NCBI RefSeq assembly: GCF_025152745.1 | Contig: NZ_CP104040.1 | Location: forward strand, 4,661,501-4,725,500 | DNA length: 64,000 nucleotides | Source: Rhizobium sp. WSM4643 | GTDB taxonomy: Bacteria > Pseudomonadota > Alphaproteobacteria > Rhizobiales > Rhizobiaceae | Direction of reading: 5' to 3' | Shown: positions 63,634 to 64,000 of the stretch, one piece after another | How positions within the stretch are numbered: the first letter of the stretch is position 1 | Layout: each line of letters begins with the position of its first letter | Translations under genes and position numbers: made by a program | Notes under the pieces: generated by a model | Told to the model about the DNA's origin: nothing | Database searches by the model: none | The model's input: only the letters and a program-made list of their open reading frames with translations

Positions 63634-64000
63634 TTAGGCCGGCGGCCGGCTCGCCACCGCAACCTTGCGGCGCGGCGTGGTGATCTCATGGATGATCGCG
63701 CCGCCGATCGACGAGAGCACCAGCGAGAGGATCACGAAGAGCACCGGCTGCTGCAGGATGCCGATTGGCAGGCGGTCGGCGGCGACCCTGAGAAAGGCCA
63801 GCGTGAAGGCGTGGGTGATATAGATGCTGTAGGAGCAGTCGCCGAGATAGTTCAGCCATCCGACAACCGGCAGCCTGGAAAAATCGATGGAGATCGCGCC
63901 GTAGACGATGAAGATCGCCGGGATTCCCCAGGCATAGAACCGGCTTTCCGGCGGCATCAGCGCCTCGTTGATGAAGAGAAAGGCAAAGCCCATGGCAAGG
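63634..64000 (-). CDS. Acyltransferase-3 family membrane protein (C-terminal part only)
   Basis: The C-terminal part of a gene that starts beyond the right edge; about 122 codons are visible. They contain hydrophobic helices (FYAWGIPAIFIVYGAISIDF, LFVILSLVLSSIGGAIIHEI) and WLNYLGDCSYSIYITHAFTL, the conserved C-terminal signature of NodX/ExoZ/OafA-type acyltransferases, which O-acylate surface polysaccharides. It ends in a basic tail RRKVAVASRPPA. Substrate unknown. Confidence 0.8.
   Translation of the reverse strand, partial: LAMGFAFLFINEALMPPESRFYAWGIPAIFIVYGAISIDFSRLPVVGWLNYLGDCSYSIYITHAFTLAFLRVAADRLPIGILQQPVLFVILSLVLSSIGGAIIHEITTPRRKVAVASRPPA

Noticed and set aside
1..64000. Mobile elements, prophage, CRISPR arrays, toxin-antitoxin pairs
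   Set aside because: No transposase, integrase, phage structural gene, direct repeat-spacer pattern or paired small toxin-antitoxin genes were seen on either strand.

Overview
The window reads as chromosomal DNA of an alphaproteobacterium of the Rhizobium leguminosarum/etli type. The support is a GC-rich, tightly packed gene set, rhizobial dispersed palindromic repeats in at least five intergenic gaps, a Tad/Cpa pilus locus with a CtrA-type site, and ABC-transporter-rich catabolic clusters. No phage, insertion sequence, plasmid origin or CRISPR array was seen. The species assignment is inference; gene calls rest on protein motifs read by eye.

Layout. (1) 1-4063: phnGHIJK' of the carbon-phosphorus lyase pathway on the minus strand, divergent from phnF; the gap holds a GntR-type palindrome and a PHO-box-like direct repeat. 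(2) 4204-10262, minus strand: gpmA, dapB, an MsbA-type ABC exporter, glk, mgsA and mepA. (3) 10386-11623: a YecD-like hydrolase divergent from a TetR regulator with two near-identical palindromes between them. (4) 11737-18558: yejABEF peptide importer followed by a GhrA-type 2-hydroxyacid reductase. (5) 18650-23473: pncB, small hypothetical genes, a KTSC-domain protein, an alpha/beta hydrolase divergent from an Lrp/AsnC regulator, and tRNA-Ser(GGA). (6) 23790-35486: a nucleoside uptake and salvage block, with a BMP-type ABC importer, cdd, purine nucleoside phosphorylase, deoC, deoA, then on the other strand deoB, add and upp, interrupted by a retropepsin-like protease gene. (7) 35687-48436: Tad/Cpa pilus locus, with two TadE/F-type pseudopilins and a solitary secretin-N-domain protein on the minus strand, pilA, cpaA, cpaBCDEF, tadB and tadC on the plus strand, then a LysE exporter and tadD. 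(8) 48581-51362: leucyl aminopeptidase, MarR regulator, NlpC/P60 hydrolase. (9) 51355-58541, minus strand: a peptide/amide cluster (P1 peptidase, LysR, solute-binding protein, two permeases, amidase) with no ATPase gene. (10) 58775-64000, minus strand: a 64-residue protein, a 973-residue kinase/M23-like/class III aminotransferase fusion, purU and the C-terminal part of an acyltransferase.

How the parts fit. The nucleoside block forms a complete route: import, deamination of (deoxy)cytidine and adenosine-type substrates, phosphorolysis, pentose phosphate interconversion (DeoB), cleavage of deoxyribose 5-phosphate (DeoC), and uracil salvage (Upp). The Tad block encodes a full pilus machine: pilin, prepilin peptidase, secretin, ATPase, localisation ATPase, inner-membrane platform, pilotin-like lipoproteins and pseudopilins.

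The observations most worth a second look are the kinase-phospholyase fusion at 59493, the CtrA-type site and stacked terminators in the pilus locus, the dual operators at 10978-11017, the ATPase-less peptide importer, and the repeat families placed inside operons. I did not find a system that I could defend as wholly new.
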